Origin: Flaveria trinervia
Taxonomy: Eukaryota > Streptophyta > Magnoliopsida > Asterales > Asteraceae
Assembly: GCA_025506515.1 (NCBI GenBank)
Contig: CM046444.1
Location: forward strand, 71,716,192 to 71,780,191
DNA: 64,000 nucleotides
Reading direction: 5' to 3'
The notes beneath the pieces were generated by a model that saw nothing but the letters and a program-made list of their open reading frames with translations, made no database searches and was not told the origin of the DNA. Of the stretch, positions 11,646 through 24,750 are shown one piece after another; the first letter of the stretch is position 1, and each line of letters opens with the position of its first letter. The position numbers were made by a program, and so were the translations under genes.

Positions 11646-14600
11646 TCAGCTTTCAAAGAAGTCTTCAGGTTCTTCCTTGATCTTGAACATTGGCTTCTTT
11701 TTATACCTCTCTTGTTCTTTCAAAGAATTTGCAATAGCAGGCTTAAATTTGCTTGCAAGAATGCCTTGTTCTGGTTTAGCTTCATTTGTCTTTATCTCCA
11801 GTTTGTTCATTCTTTCCAAAGTATCTTTTGATAGATATGAGATATGAATATTAGCATATAACTCAATAGGATTTTGACTTTCTTTTGAGTATATTTCTAA
11901 TACTCCTTTCCTTGAAATTCTCATAAACTCAATGTCATTAAAATCCATTTTAACAATGTTTGCATATGCAAGAGCCTTTCTCATTGATATTCTTTCCATT
12001 GCAGCATTCATCACATTAACGATGGAAAGGAAGTACTTCTTGTCTTGCTCTGCAACATTTGGAGATACTTTCTCAAACTTTTGCATAAATAAAAAAGATA
12101 TATAACTTGGATGCAAAAGTTTTAGTTCAAAAGCACCAAATAGAGTAATCATGTCCTCATCCCATAGTTCGAGATTTCGGACCAGTTTAAGCTCAAAAGT
12201 CTCAGAGTTATAAAACCATGTGAGAATTGGTTTTGACTTTTGATTACCATCAATCACTTTATACCAGGAGATGTAACTTTTTCAACATATCTGTCATAAA
12301 ATTCTATCATGAAATGTTGTTCTTCGGATTGTACTCCTTTGAGCTTTTTGTTCTTCTTTAAAGTAGCAAAGTACTCTTTGTCTTCTTGATCATATCTTGT
12401 TTTAAGTAAATTAATTTATCTATCCAATCCTCTTCTCAGTAATTCTACCATCATCTTACCACGTTTACCATCAGATGGATTAATCAAAGGTAATTTGTTT
12501 AAATCTTTTATGTCTTGCACTGGAAGTTTAATGATGCTCGAGTAAAACTGATATACATCACAAACAACATTTATTCTTTTTATAAAAAATGCGTCAAATA
12601 TCCCATCATACTTCCATGCTATTATCTTCACTTGGTTTGTGAAATCAGGAGCAATCATAGCATTCAACAACTAAGTAATTGATTGTCGTTTCTGTAATAC
12701 ATTTCTCACCAAGTCTCCAGTTGATCTAGCATTATCAAAAATCTGTCTTTGTTCAGAAGATGCTTTATATGCTTGCCTTTCAGTATGAGAAAACTTTTAA
12801 TCAAATCTTTTCTACTATCATGAGCACTTGATTTTCTTGCCATCTATATTATCTCTTAAGGCTTCAACACTTTTGTTCTTTTGGTAATCTCAGGTATTGA
12901 GGATTATCAGTATAAAGAATGATCTTCTTCTTTAATTGTTTTCTAGTTTCTTGAAAACTTCTAACAATATTCCTCAAGGATACAGATTGTAATCTTTTCA
13001 ATTTCCCCCATGGGTAATTCCTAGCTTGCAACCAAGACCTTAATGCTGGAATACTCATATGATGAGGGTCAGGATGGTATAGCTCAGAGCTTGATAATTC
13101 ATCTACATGAATACTTTCTTTAGCTCTATTCCATTCAACATGTTCCATTACAATCTCATTTGGATCAATAGGAGCAACTGACTCTGCAGCAATGTATTTC
13201 TCATATTCATCACTGATTTGAGAAACAGTCAGTCCATCCAAAAATACTCTATTGTATTTCATCTTCATAAGGTAGTTGTATCTATCTTCAAAATCTTGTG
13301 GAATTTCATATTGATCTTGAGTTGGTTCTTGTGTAGAGAAATTTGATACAAATTGAGCTGCATCTATGTCTTCTTCATCTAAGACTTCATCATACCGGTC
13401 ATCACTGAAAATTTCTTCAATGTCTTCTAAACTTCAATTTGTTCTTGACTAATTTGCTCTTCAACAGTTTCTTCTATTCATTGAACTTTTGAAGATGATT
13501 CTGTTAGAATTGTTTCTGCTACATCATCAAGTTTTCTTTTGCCTTTGATCACCTCAGGAGTCTCTTCAACAATCATCTCATCACTTATCATTTGTTCTTG
13601 AGAGATAGGCTTTTGAGGTTCCTTTACTTTTATTAATTCCTCTTTCAATTTTTCATTTTCATCAGATAATTTCTTGAATTTCTCTTCAAAAATGTCATAA
13701 TCCTTTATCATAACTTCAAATTTTTTTATAACATCTTCTTTATCCTTTGCATAGCTCACAAGCTTTTCATCTTTGAGCAAACTTTCTTCTTTCAACTTAG
13801 AATTCTCATCATTTAACTTCTGAATTTCCTTCTCAAGAGATAGGTTCATCTCTTTTAGTTTATCATTTTCAACCATTAATTCTTCAATCTCTTTCTCTTA
13901 TTCACATTTTCTTCTTTCAAATGTTCCATCTCATCTATATTAATTGTCTCCTTAGTTTGTATAGACACATTGTGTGTTGTACTCACTGGAATTTCTTCAA
14001 CTTCTTCATTCACTTCAGTTTGAAATACTGGTTCAAATAGCATATCATTCATGAAATCAAAATCAAAAGTTTGATTTTGTGAATCTTCTTCTTGAGCAAC
14101 AGTAACTTGTTCATTTTCTTGAACATCATGAACAGAATCATCATGAATATCAATATCAGTCGCTTCTTTAGTTAAGTTCTGAGTTTCATTGACATTACAT
14201 TCATCATTCCTTTCATCCGTAGCTTCTCGATGTGCTTCAGAAGCACCATCATTGCCATCATCATCATTATTATCATCATCATCATTAGTTGATGAGCTTT
14301 CAGAATCTTCATCATCATTTTCTTCATCATCATCATCAATCGCATCATCTACAACATCCTCAATAAGATCATTTGGATCTATTGGTTCATCTTCAGATAA
14401 ATGGTAGTGTGGTTGATTGATGTCTACCTCATCCATAGCTACATTCCTTATATAATCAAATAAAGGAATGTTTTGAGCACCATTGATCATAGCCAGCCTC
14501 TTATAAACAGATTTGGACATGTGCTCCAATTGCAATTTATCACCTTCAACTCCTTCAACATTTAAGTCTGGATTATCTTCATTATTAAGCATTTGGAGAA

Positions 14601-15208
14601 ATCTAGGATACATTAATATTTATTTTTCTTTCCTCTTTTAAGATTGAAAATAAATCCATTCATTATCCATTTAGCCATGTTAAACCTTCTGTTAGTGGCT
14701 AAAGCAATAATAGGAGATGCAATGTCTACTCAAAATGAATCCCAACCTGCACTTCGTTTTGACATGCAATGTTGAAATATATAACACAAAAGTTTCTAGT
14801 GTTTGTACACTCTAGCTCTGAAGAATTGTTTCTTTTGAAAATGATCAGGATGACCCATTTGTAGAAAAACATCTCTACATTCACTAAAAGTGTACTCAGA
14901 TAAGTCTTCTGGGTCATTTTCTCCAAGTTTAAGAGCTATTCTTATTGCTTGTTAAGAGACTTCAAGCATCTATTAGAAGTAATGAAAGCCCTTAAAACTT
15001 TGTTCCCTTCTTTATCTCTTTCTATGTTTGCTGTTCTCCAAAATCTTTTGATTAATCTTGCATTTATCAATGGTCTAGCACACATTACATAGACATATTT
15101 TAATCTTAGGAAAAATGTAATAATCTCTTCATAACCAGTTGCTTCCCTGTTTTCCTCATCTAAGAATGCAACAACACTGTGTTTAGGTTCAAACTTCAAA
15201 GATGCCAT
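11646..15208 (-). pseudogene. N additional ORF (aORF) 3' of pol, about 1.1-1.2 kaa, broken
   Basis: A long coding region between pol and the 3' LTR, starting MASLKFEPKHSVVAFL at 15208 and ending EEPEDFFES at 11646. In order: an N-terminal globular region (RLIKRFWRTANIERD, then a stretch ending YPRFLQML), which lines up with the F aORF (LNQFWTN...; YPRFIMAI). Next is a very acidic run of Asp/Glu/Ser/Asn near 14180-14370, then a coiled coil rich in Glu/Lys near 13480-13880. Last come two globular C-terminal pieces (ISDEYEKYIAAES; TWFYNSETFELKLV). Frames change near 14940, 14700, 13880, 13470, 12860 and 12260. I see no signal peptide or membrane segment, so it is not a convincing env. Proteins of this type are common in annotated Asteraceae genomes as uncharacterised products (memory, unchecked). 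Function unknown. Confidence 0.75.
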
Positions 15209-15871
15209 GTGCAAAATTATAGAGAATAAGAATATGAGAACATTGAAATTTACTTATGAATTTTCATTTTGTAATATAGAATTCAATTTTGACTTATGAT
15301 TTTGACTTTTTACTTATGAATTAATTTGTGAACTCTTAAATTTTATTCAGTTTTTATCTATCAGTTTTATTAATCAATTATTTGAATTCTGATTCATCTA
15401 TTTTTATTTAAAAATAATAATTTTTTTTTATATTTTTCAAAAATTGAATTTGTCTGTTCATCTTCTTCTTCTTCCTACGATGCACCCAGCTGAGCAAACA
15501 ATCATCAACATCATTCATGATTTCAGTTGAAGAACAATATATCAAATTGGTCGAAATTTGATACATATCAATAATCCAGAGTCAACTTTAGATATGATTA
15601 TGATTTGATTGATTAAACTTTGAATATTCAATTGTATAGTGTTCGGATGCCCAAATAGCAGTCAAACGACTATGTCAATCGACATGTTTTAACCAAAATA
15701 TACTGATTTGAATCACAAACTTACGTTTATAAAATCAAATAATATCTAGCAATCAACACAGATTTGCTTCTAACAATGAAAATTAGAAAGTTCGATAAAG
15801 ACCAGAGTCGATAGTTCAGAGAGTTGTGTTTGGAGAATTTTTAGTGTGAATGAGAAAACAAGTGTAAGTGT

Positions 15872-15885
15872 TTAATATATATTAA
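15872..15885 (-). promoter_or_regulatory. TATA-like box, candidate aORF promoter in N
   Basis: TTAATATATATTAA, a perfect 14-bp palindrome, lies directly downstream (on the minus strand) of the short-repeat array and is followed by a pyrimidine-rich stretch (ACTTGTTTTCTCATTCAC) like a plant transcription start region. The promoter role is inference from layout. Confidence 0.4.
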
Positions 15886-16380
15886 GTGAAATTTTAGATG
15901 CATGAGCATTGTTTGTGCGTATGAAACCCTAAAATTCACAAAATAATGAGACGTATGAGCACTGTATGGTCGTATTGACTCAGAAGCATGAGAACTATTT
16001 AGCCGCATGAGCACCGTACAAACGCATAAGCACTGTTTAGACGCTTTTCAACTGGTGAGGCGCTTTTGCATTGTTTAGCCACATGAAGTTCCTAAAATTT
16101 CCAACACTTGTAACTCTTGAAACATTTCAACACTGTGTAGATGCATGAGACATTCAAAATGTTTAACACTTTGTTAAAAAACATACTCATTATCCTTGTT
16201 TAGGCGTATGGGATTGTGAAACGCCCAAACACTTGGTTAAACTCATGGACTTATTGCAACTGTTTAGATGCATGGGAATATGTAAAATGCCCAAACACTT
16301 GAATAATTTCCTGAAAGTTGACCATGCTCCTATTTAGACGTATGAACACTATTTAGGCACATGAGTTGACTTTTAGTTGA
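15886..16380 (-). repeat. N spacer array of degenerate ~20-25-nt repeats
   Basis: On the plus strand the unit is roughly CACTGTTTAGACGCATGAG, seen more than ten times with substitutions and irregular spacing (for example near 15899, 15951, 15986, 16010, 16028, 16262, 16332). Inverted pairs occur: TGTTTAGGCGT near 16198 faces ACGCCCAAACA near 16219. The same motif, in the opposite orientation, forms the array 25389-25688 in the leader of this element. Confidence 0.7.
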
Positions 16381-17902
16381 CTTTCATGAGTCTTGCACTT
16401 GTGTTTTCAAAAATTCTTCATAACATATTAGTAATACTTCATAGTAATATTTAAACATTTTAAGCATAACTTTGAATTTTTCAAAATTTACATTTTAGAC
16501 CCTCAAATTTGAACTTTTTACATTTTGCACACTCAATTTTGATTTTTAACATTTTTAATTCTTCACTTGTTGATTTACTTTTTAAAGATTATCTGTCCCT
16601 TCATTTTAATCTCAAAACATAATCAAATATTCATTTTTCAACTTTTGCAAGAAACATTTCCAGTTACAAATTTATATAGGTTCATATCATCATTTTCAAA
16701 AGTTACATTATCAAACTCACATACACTTTGAACATATAGCATCATCCTTTCAATTCAACATTTTATTTTGATTTTCTGATAAAAAAACTATTCCATTTAT
16801 TACTCCACCTAAACTTTTAAGTTTGAAAAACTTATAAGTTTCCTAAGGTAATATAATAAGATCACACAACTTATTGTTATATTGCCTTAACACACATAAA
16901 ACATGCATAAAATCAAAATGAAATCAGAATCAAAATCTAGTATACCAAAAATAATTCATGACTGCAGTGAGATCATATCAATGAAGATCAGCACATTAAA
17001 AATACAAGAATTGTGAATAGTCATAGACAATGAATAAATCCTCATCAAGTGTGTACCAAGTTAGTGATATCACATCAAAGGAGACACAAGATCTAAGGAC
17101 AGAAAATGAGTGGTTTTGACAAACTATCATATCACTTACTTTTTCAATTCTTGGATTGATGAGAGTATATTTTTAGAATTGACATGATGTATATCATACA
17201 GAGACTTAGAGAGCTCAACTATCATCAAGATGTGCAAGAAAGAACACATACTCAACTTTTTACGTGAAACATATGTATAACCAGAGTTCATGTTACTTAA
17301 ATGAATAGAGAATGATCATGGATAATCATTTGATCAGCTTTATCTATCCATTTGAATAGATTGTGCACATTGGCATCTTGTGCATCAAAGAGAAAATCTA
17401 GGTGTGTAATGACTTACAATAAAGGACATCTCAGCACTTCAGGTCTATGATGACGCATAACAAAGAAGTGATATGATGCTTGTAACAGATCTCATGATTA
17501 ATCACATCACCATGAGGTGTGAATGGTGTAACTTAACAAGCAATCAATCTCATAAGCCAAAACATCTCAACAGTACTCAGATTAATACACACAAATATGA
17601 AGATTTAGTGTAATTACAAGAATTTACTTTTTTAGTATAGTAGCATGATATTGTGTACACATCATATCTGATTATGTCAGACTTTATTAATTAGTGAAAT
17701 ATGCAACTGATCTCAATAATGTACAATCATTTCTCACATATTGCAAAACAAATTCTTGTCTAAAAATAAACTGACACTTAGAAAAAGACTCTATTTTTGG
17801 TGTTTGATTTTATACTTTTGTATTTGGATTTTCTTAAAAAACACACACAAAATACAAATAGACAATTCACCTTTAGAGGATCACTTATGATAGTCTTTTG
17901 AT

Positions 17903-20900
17903 TTAGGGAGTTAACATATGATTAATAATACCAATTGACTCCACTAAATACTCAAACCATCCCAGTAGGAAGGCTTTAGTAAATAGATCCGCCAACTGTT
18001 TTTCCGTTGCACTTTTAATCAATATGATTAACCCTTTTTCAGAGTTGTTTTTGAGAAAATGATATTGAATTTCGATATGTTTTGTTTTTGAATGTTGAAC
18101 AGGATTAGCTGTAAGAACATCGCTGCAGTGTTATCAATGTAAACAGGTGTTTTAAGAAAATTGAACCCATAATCCAGTAGTTGATTTTGCAACCAAAGGA
18201 TTTGAGAACATCCTGCTGAAGCAGCAGTGTACTCAGCTTCTACAATTGAAACAGAGACATTTGTTTGTTTCTTACATTGCCATGAGACTAATCGGGGACC
18301 AAGAAATTGACAACCACCCGAAGTAGATTTTCAATCTTCACAACATCAACCTTAATCACTATTTGTATATCCATGTAATTCAAAGTTACCCTTGTAAGGA
18401 TACCAAAGCCCTAAAGCCGATTTACCTTTGAGATACCTGAATATCCTTTTGATATTAATTAAGTGAGATTCTTTCGGGTCTGATTGATACCTAGCACAAA
18501 TAGCATACATAATGTCTGGTCTAGATGCAGTAACATACATCAAATAACCAATCATTGATCTGTATAGCGTTTGATCAATAGATTTTCCTTTTGGATCAGG
18601 TTCAATCTTGGTGTTAACATCTGCTGGAGTTCGTATGGACTAACAGTCTTGCAACTTAAATTTCTTCAAGAGCTTGTCAACAAACTTCTCTTGATTAATA
18701 AAAATTCCATCGTCAGTTTGCTTGACTTGAAGTCCAAGAAAGAAATTAATCTCTCCCATAGAACTCATTTCGGACCAAGATTTCATGATTTCTTCAAATT
18801 CAATGCACAATTTTGGACTGGTAGAACCAAATATGATATCATCAACGTACAGTTGAACACATAAGAGATCATCATTATCCTTCTTTATGAATAAAGTTGG
18901 ATCAATCTTCCCTCTTGTGTATCCATGTTGGATTAAGTGTTGTGATAATGTCTCATACCAAATTCTAGGGGCTTGATGAAGTCCATACAAAGCTTTACTC
19001 AGCTTATACACTTGATATGGAAATTCTGCATCCTCAAAGCCCGGAGGTTGCTTCACAACACATCATCAGTGATAGGACCATATAAAAAGGCACCCTTTAC
19101 ATCCATTTGATACACCTTAAATTTCATGAATGAAGCATAAGCCAAGAAAACTCGAATAGATTCAAGTCTTGCACCTGGGGCAAACACCTCATCACTATCC
19201 CTTCTTCCTGTGTGTATCCTTGTGCAACAAGTCTCGATTTGTTCCTTATTACTATACCACGATCATGAGTCTTATTTTTAAACAACCATTTTGTGCCTAT
19301 GACATTTTCTCCTTCAGGTAAATCCACTAAATTCCATCTATCACTTCTTGTTTGCGGAATTGAAGTAATTCTTCTTGCATAGCTTCTATCCAACCATTAT
19401 CCTTTAATGCTTCGGTAACATTTTTAGGAACAATTTGAGAAAGAAAAGAAGAGTATATGCACAAGTTTGCTTGTTCTGATTTACTCGTTGTTGTCCTCTC
19501 ATTCAATGGACCAATAATCTAAGAAATTGGATGATTCTTGTGAATACGAGATGTTGGAATCCCATCACATTGAACATCAACATCTAGATTTGTTTGGTTT
19601 AAGTTGGAGAGCTGATGTAACAGATTAGAAGAATGTGGATTGATGTTTGGAACTTGAGTTGGTGAGTTAATAAAGTAATCAAAGTTACCGGTACCAACTG
19701 CATCATAAGAGATGGATGAAGTTCCAGACTCAGGTTGCACAAACTCATTACCATCATTAGGAATTGGTTGTGATTCTTCCTCATCAAATGAAACTGAATG
19801 TTCTGAAGCTGAATTATCATGATTATTGTCATTGAATTGAATTATTGAGTCCTTGGCAAATGATAAAAATGGGTAGTCTGAGCTAGAATCATCTGGGTCA
19901 TTAGAATCTGAATACTCACTGAAAGATCCAAGGTCTCCTCTAGATTTCTTCTGGCCTATAGAATCAAGACAATCTGATTGATTAAACAAGTTAGATTGAA
20001 GAGAATTTGATAATGAATCTAAATGAAATAACCATGCAGGACCATTTGAAACCGATGGAAATGAATTTTCCAGAAATTTAACATTGAATGTTTCAAGAAT
20101 TATATTTGTCCTAGAGTTGTACACTCGATAGGCTTTTGAAACAGTTGAGTATCCAACAAAAAATCCATTATCAGATTTTGCTTCAAATTTTCCTAATTGA
20201 TCATTTGAATTAAGAATCATAATAGGACAACAAAATGATTTTAGAAAGTTTATGTTCGGTTTTCTTGCAAACATTAACTCTTAAGGAGTTTTCATTTTAT
20301 CTTTCACAATTAAGATTCTGTTCTGGATAAAACACGCAGTTGATATAGCTTCATCCCAAAAAGTGATAGGAATTTTTGCATCAGCTAACATAGAACGAAC
20401 AGCTTCAATCAGTGTTCTATTCTTCCTTTCAGCAACTCCGTTTCGTTAAGGAGTTCTAGGAGCACTGAATTGATGACCTATCCCATTCTGAGCACAAAAC
20501 ATTTCAATGTTAGAATTTTTGAATTCCGTTCCATTATCAGTTCTTATTATTTTCACTTTTTTTTCTAATTGATTTTCAACTTTAATGATAAATTCTTTCA
20601 GTAAATCAGCCGTTTTAGATTAAGTGTACAAAAAGAAAACCCATGAAAATCTTGTATAGTCATCAATGATAACTAAACAATATGATTTTCGTCCAATACT
20701 CTTGATATTTGTTGGTCCAAAAAGGTCCATATGTAACATTTGAAGAGGTTTGGAAGTTGAATTTATGAGCTTGGCCTTATAAGACGCTCTGTGTTACTTT
20801 CCCTTCAAACATGCTGAGTAGTGATCATTCGTTGCAAACTTCTTAGATGTAACTACAATGACATGATTTCCTCATACAAGTTTGTTCATATTTTTGAAAT

Positions 20901-21438
20901 TTGAATGTCCGATACATCTATGCCAAAGCTGGCTTTCATCATTTGATGCTTTAGCAATTAGGCATGTTGTTTCTGTTGAAGGATCAACTTGAGACATATC
21001 CAGCTTGTATACATCTCTATCCCTTTCAGCTGTGACAATTAGCCAATCTTTTCTTATCTAAAAACCTGGCTTCAAAACATAACAGAATGAATCATCAAAT
21101 AGAACAGAGTATGATTTATCACATATTTGGGATACGCTTAAAAGATTAAAGTTCAATTGTGAACAAAAATTGACTTTGTCAAAGCTTATTATCCCATTTG
21201 ATACTGTTCCTTCTCCTGTTATGTTTCCACCTGTATCACCACCAAAAGCGACGTGTGTTCGATACTTTAACTTAAAATCTTGTAAAAAAGAAGGATTGCA
21301 TGTCATCTGCCGGCTACACCCACTATCCACATACCATGTATTAAGTGGTCTTTTTGGGCGTACGTGCACAACAAGAAAATTAAGTTGAGATATCCACACA
21401 AGCTGAGATGGTCTTGGGTTTTCCAAATTTATCAACAA
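17903..21438 (-). pseudogene. N pol: protease, integrase, RT, RNase H (broken)
   Basis: Protease at 21438-21058 with WYVDSGCSRQMT (catalytic D-S-G intact) and the typical NLLSVSQICDK. Integrase zinc region about 20950-20780, then D in LHMDLFGP, D in IIRTDNGTEF and E in GVAERKNRT. An integrase C-terminal part and a Ser/Asp/Asn-rich hinge occupy 20274-19519. RT at 19393-18640 has GTKWLFKNK, KSRLVAQGY, DVKGAFLYG and QLYVDDIIFGS near 18845. RNase H has RPDIMYAICARYQ and STSGGCQFLG, ending at a TAA at 17903-17905. At least eight stops or frameshifts. The YVDDIIFGS motif and the GEINFFLGLQVKQ block are what I associate with the SIRE lineage. Confidence 0.87.
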
Positions 21439-21793
21439 TGGTAAATTGTTTGTAATGAAGATTATTCAAATCAGGTTTATTTTTGATGAATTTACCAATC
21501 TTGTTTTGTAAATTGTTTGAGTTATTTTTGAAAACATTCATACCATTTGATTGATCAATTTTTGGCTCGTATTGACGACTAACCTTTTTATTAGTCATTC
21601 TTACCGATCTTGGTATGAATTGTTCTTATACATTTTGTTTAGATCTCATATAATTGTTTCTTTCAAAAGATCTCAAACCTAAAGAAGGTTGATTAGTTAA
21701 ATTTTGAAATCCATCAGTTTGATTTCTCATATATTGAGGATTAACATAACCTTTGCTCATGTTTGAATTTGCAAATCCTCTAGTACGTGATCT

Positions 21794-21964
21794 CTTTCCA
21801 AAATAACAATTTGCAGTATTGTGAGTCTTCTCATCACAATAAGTACAATATTTGTTAAAATAACAATCTGTTGTGGAATGATTTCTCATGTCACATATGT
21901 GACAGTACTTGTTGAAATAGCACTCAGTAGTATTGTGATTTTTCATATCACATATTTCATAGTA
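21794..21964 (-). repeat. Three tandem 57-nt units coding CCHC knuckles in N gag
   Basis: Units 21964-21908, 21907-21851 and 21850-21794, each 19 codons, of the form Y-C-x-x-C-x4-H-x4-C-Y-F-x-K. Unit 2 reads YCHICDMRNHSTTDCYFNK. Unit 1 has Tyr in place of the first Cys (YYEIC), so only two of the three could bind zinc normally. Confidence 0.9.
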
Positions 21965-24273
21965 CTTTTGTGGAGTCATAAACAACTGTTTGTTAACTTT
22001 TGACTTTGACACTATATTTGATTTCTTTTTATATTTTGGTGTCAAATAGTTAAATTGTTGTTTTTCATTTTTCACATTTTGATTTTGTGCCAAATTATTT
22101 TGCATCTGTTTAACATGAACTTCCTTCTTAAATTCATTAGGAACAAATTTTTTCGCTACAGTGGAAGTCTTAGAATCTGAACATGATTTCAGATTAGAGT
22201 GAGATTTGTTCATACTATTCATATTGTTGGTTTGAAGTGAATTCATATTTAACAAACCGGCTTACACAAATTTTATTCGTTTAAGTCTTGTTGCCTGATT
22301 TGCTGTTTTAATCAACTTTTCTGAACTTTTGTTTTGTTTAGATTTTGTTTTTCATGATTTCTTTCTTCTTCTTTGATTCTTTGACTTAGAAGAACTTGGT
22401 TTATTTCCATATTGAACATCATCAGAAGAGGATTCCTTTTTAGATTGAACTTGTTTTAGATTAATAGTGTTTGAATCTTCTGATGTTCCTACCGGTTGTT
22501 TATCTTTATCTTTGCTTTGAACTTTCACTTCTTCTAATACAAAATGAATTTGATCAGAAGTGTTTTGTTTTGTTTCTTTTGGTTCATAAGATTTTATCTT
22601 GATTGGATGACGATTATTAATCTTTTCTTGATCATTTTCAACAAAAACTTTTACATTTTCCTTTTCTTCTTCTGAATTCTTGTTTTTAACCTGAAAATAT
22701 TTAAGTTTAGCTTTATTCTCAGGAGAATGGTCCTGTGTATTAAAGTTCTTTGGTAAAGTGTTTGTAATAGATTTAGGAATAGGTTCATGAGTGAAACCTA
22801 ACCCTGCTTTCTGATTATCTTTTCTCTCACTTACTAGTTTTTCTACAATCATTTTTGAACTTTTTACTTTAGCAAGATCCATTTGACTAGCAGCATGTGC
22901 TATCTTCTCCTGTTTAATATTTTTGGCCATCTTTTCCAATTGTTTAGAGACAATTTCTAATTAGTTTAGTGTTTTGTCATGAAGTTTGAAGATAAATAAT
23001 CTTTTGATCTGCTATATTATGATAAGATTTTAATTTGTTATGCATTGACTCATATTTTATATGCGTAGTTCCTATAGTATTCAACATGTTCATAGCATGA
23101 TTTTGTGTAGAGTTTTTCTCTCAATTCAGATTGGATTTCAGGGAATTTTGGAGATATGGTTTCTCATATTGAGGATGAAGTGTCAACCTTAGGTTGATCA
23201 GACTGTGCCCTTAGAGCTACTTCATCTGTATCCTCGTTAGGATCAGATTGTCACTCCAATCATAGTTATCTTCTTCATTCTCACCTTCCACTTTTGGATC
23301 ATTATTTTCTAACAAATCTTCACCTTGGATTTTTGTAATAAGAGATAAACTTGATGTTAAATCATTAATAAACTTTTAAGCATATGCACTCCAATCATAA
23401 CCATCTTTAATGTTGACTACTAAAGCTTTCTTGGTTTCATCAGATGGTTTTGTTTCACCTTTAAGCTCAAGCATAGGAAGACTTTAATAAGGCTTTTGAA
23501 AAGTTTTCTGAGTTGGTTGAAACCTTTGATAGCTAGAACTTGATTGAGCATTTCTTCCATTATTCCTTGTAGCTTTGCATTCTCTTAAGAAATGTCCATA
23601 ACTGTTACAGTTAAAACACCTTGATATTGACTTATCAAACCCAACAGTCTTGTTAGCACATGGCTTGTAATTCCTCTTGACATATGAGTGTTTTTGTGTC
23701 TTGTAAGCAATCATCACCATCTGCCAGTTTAAGTCCATCTCTTCAACATCTTTAGGATCCATTTCAAACAAATCCTGCAAAACAAAGGTCTAATTGAGCT
23801 AAATGACTACCTTGATATGCTTGAAAACTAGCCATAAATAAAGTGAATGTAGTTTTAGACTCTTCATCCTCTAATAGGATGTTAATCACATCTTTAACTT
23901 TGCTAGATTTAGTAGAGTTAGATGAAGAAGTCTTTGTTTGAACATTAGATGTTTGAGACTGAGATGTAGGAGGAGATTTAGAATGAGACTGTGTTGTATA
24001 AGCAGGAACACTAGTAAATGATGAATAAGTGAAAAATCCTGCTCCAACAAATAATTCTCCCTCTTCTTCAATAGTTTTCTCACTTTTTGCCATGAATGCT
24101 TTTTTAATAGTATTTGCAGGAGAAGCAACAAACTGATACTGAGACATTGATGCTGCTCTATCATTATTCCTTGAGCTTTCATCAATCTCTACCGACTATA
24201 TCTTGGCAATGAGTAGATCTTGATGCATAGGGAACTTCTCAGCATGCTTTAGTAAGGTACTATTTGTTTCCAT

Positions 24274-24750
24274 TTTGGTAAATCAATATTTCAGATTCAT
24301 TGAGCTTGGATCTTAGGATTCATCATGTTCAGATCTAGAAATCAAAATTAAGATGGGTGGATGTGTGTGAATCATAGAACAAAGAGATGGATAATAATAA
24401 TGTTATGATTTCATTGATGTTGATAAACAAGTTACAATGAGAATCATAGATGGCTGGTGAAATCAAACCCACCCAAAAGAGAGGATTTCTCCTTTGATGG
24501 TGATTTACACCATGAGAAAAACACACACAAAAGCCACACATGCATAAATGCACTAGTGGGTCTATTTATACTAATATTACAACATGACCTAATTTTGACT
24601 TTCTAATTGTCTTGATGTGACTTTGTCATGTTGAATTGTCTTGTTTTGTTGTAACCAACTTGGTCTCTGAACTTGTAGAATGAGATCTTGAGTTGGATGT
24701 AATTATGATTTGGTAAGCTTTAGTTTATTCCATTGTAAATCCCAACATCC
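24274..24750 (-). mobile_element. Solo LTR of another family inside N gag
   Basis: A 477-bp non-coding block splits the gag reading between LLNALPSSW and LLKHAEKFP. Its minus strand begins TGTTGGGATTTAC and carries TATAAATAG (24562-24570), then an R/U5-like stretch. TCCAT occurs on both sides (24269-24273 and 24751-24755), a plausible 5-bp duplication. If so, the far end is ...TTTACCAAA rather than a clean CA, so the last two bases are uncertain. No internal region accompanies it. Confidence 0.65.

Larger units (their letters stand above)
15209..17902 (-). other. N pol-aORF spacer (2.7 kb, non-coding)
   Basis: AT-rich with no credible ORF on either strand. It holds the short-repeat array 15886-16380 and the TATA-like palindrome at 15872-15885. 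The 640 bases between that box and the aORF start would be a leader. The part 16400-17900 shows nothing I recognise. Confidence 0.7.

Noticed and set aside
24274..24750. Intron in N gag
   Set aside because: Boundaries are not GT/AG, the block has its own TATA box and LTR-like start, and TCCAT is duplicated at its ends.
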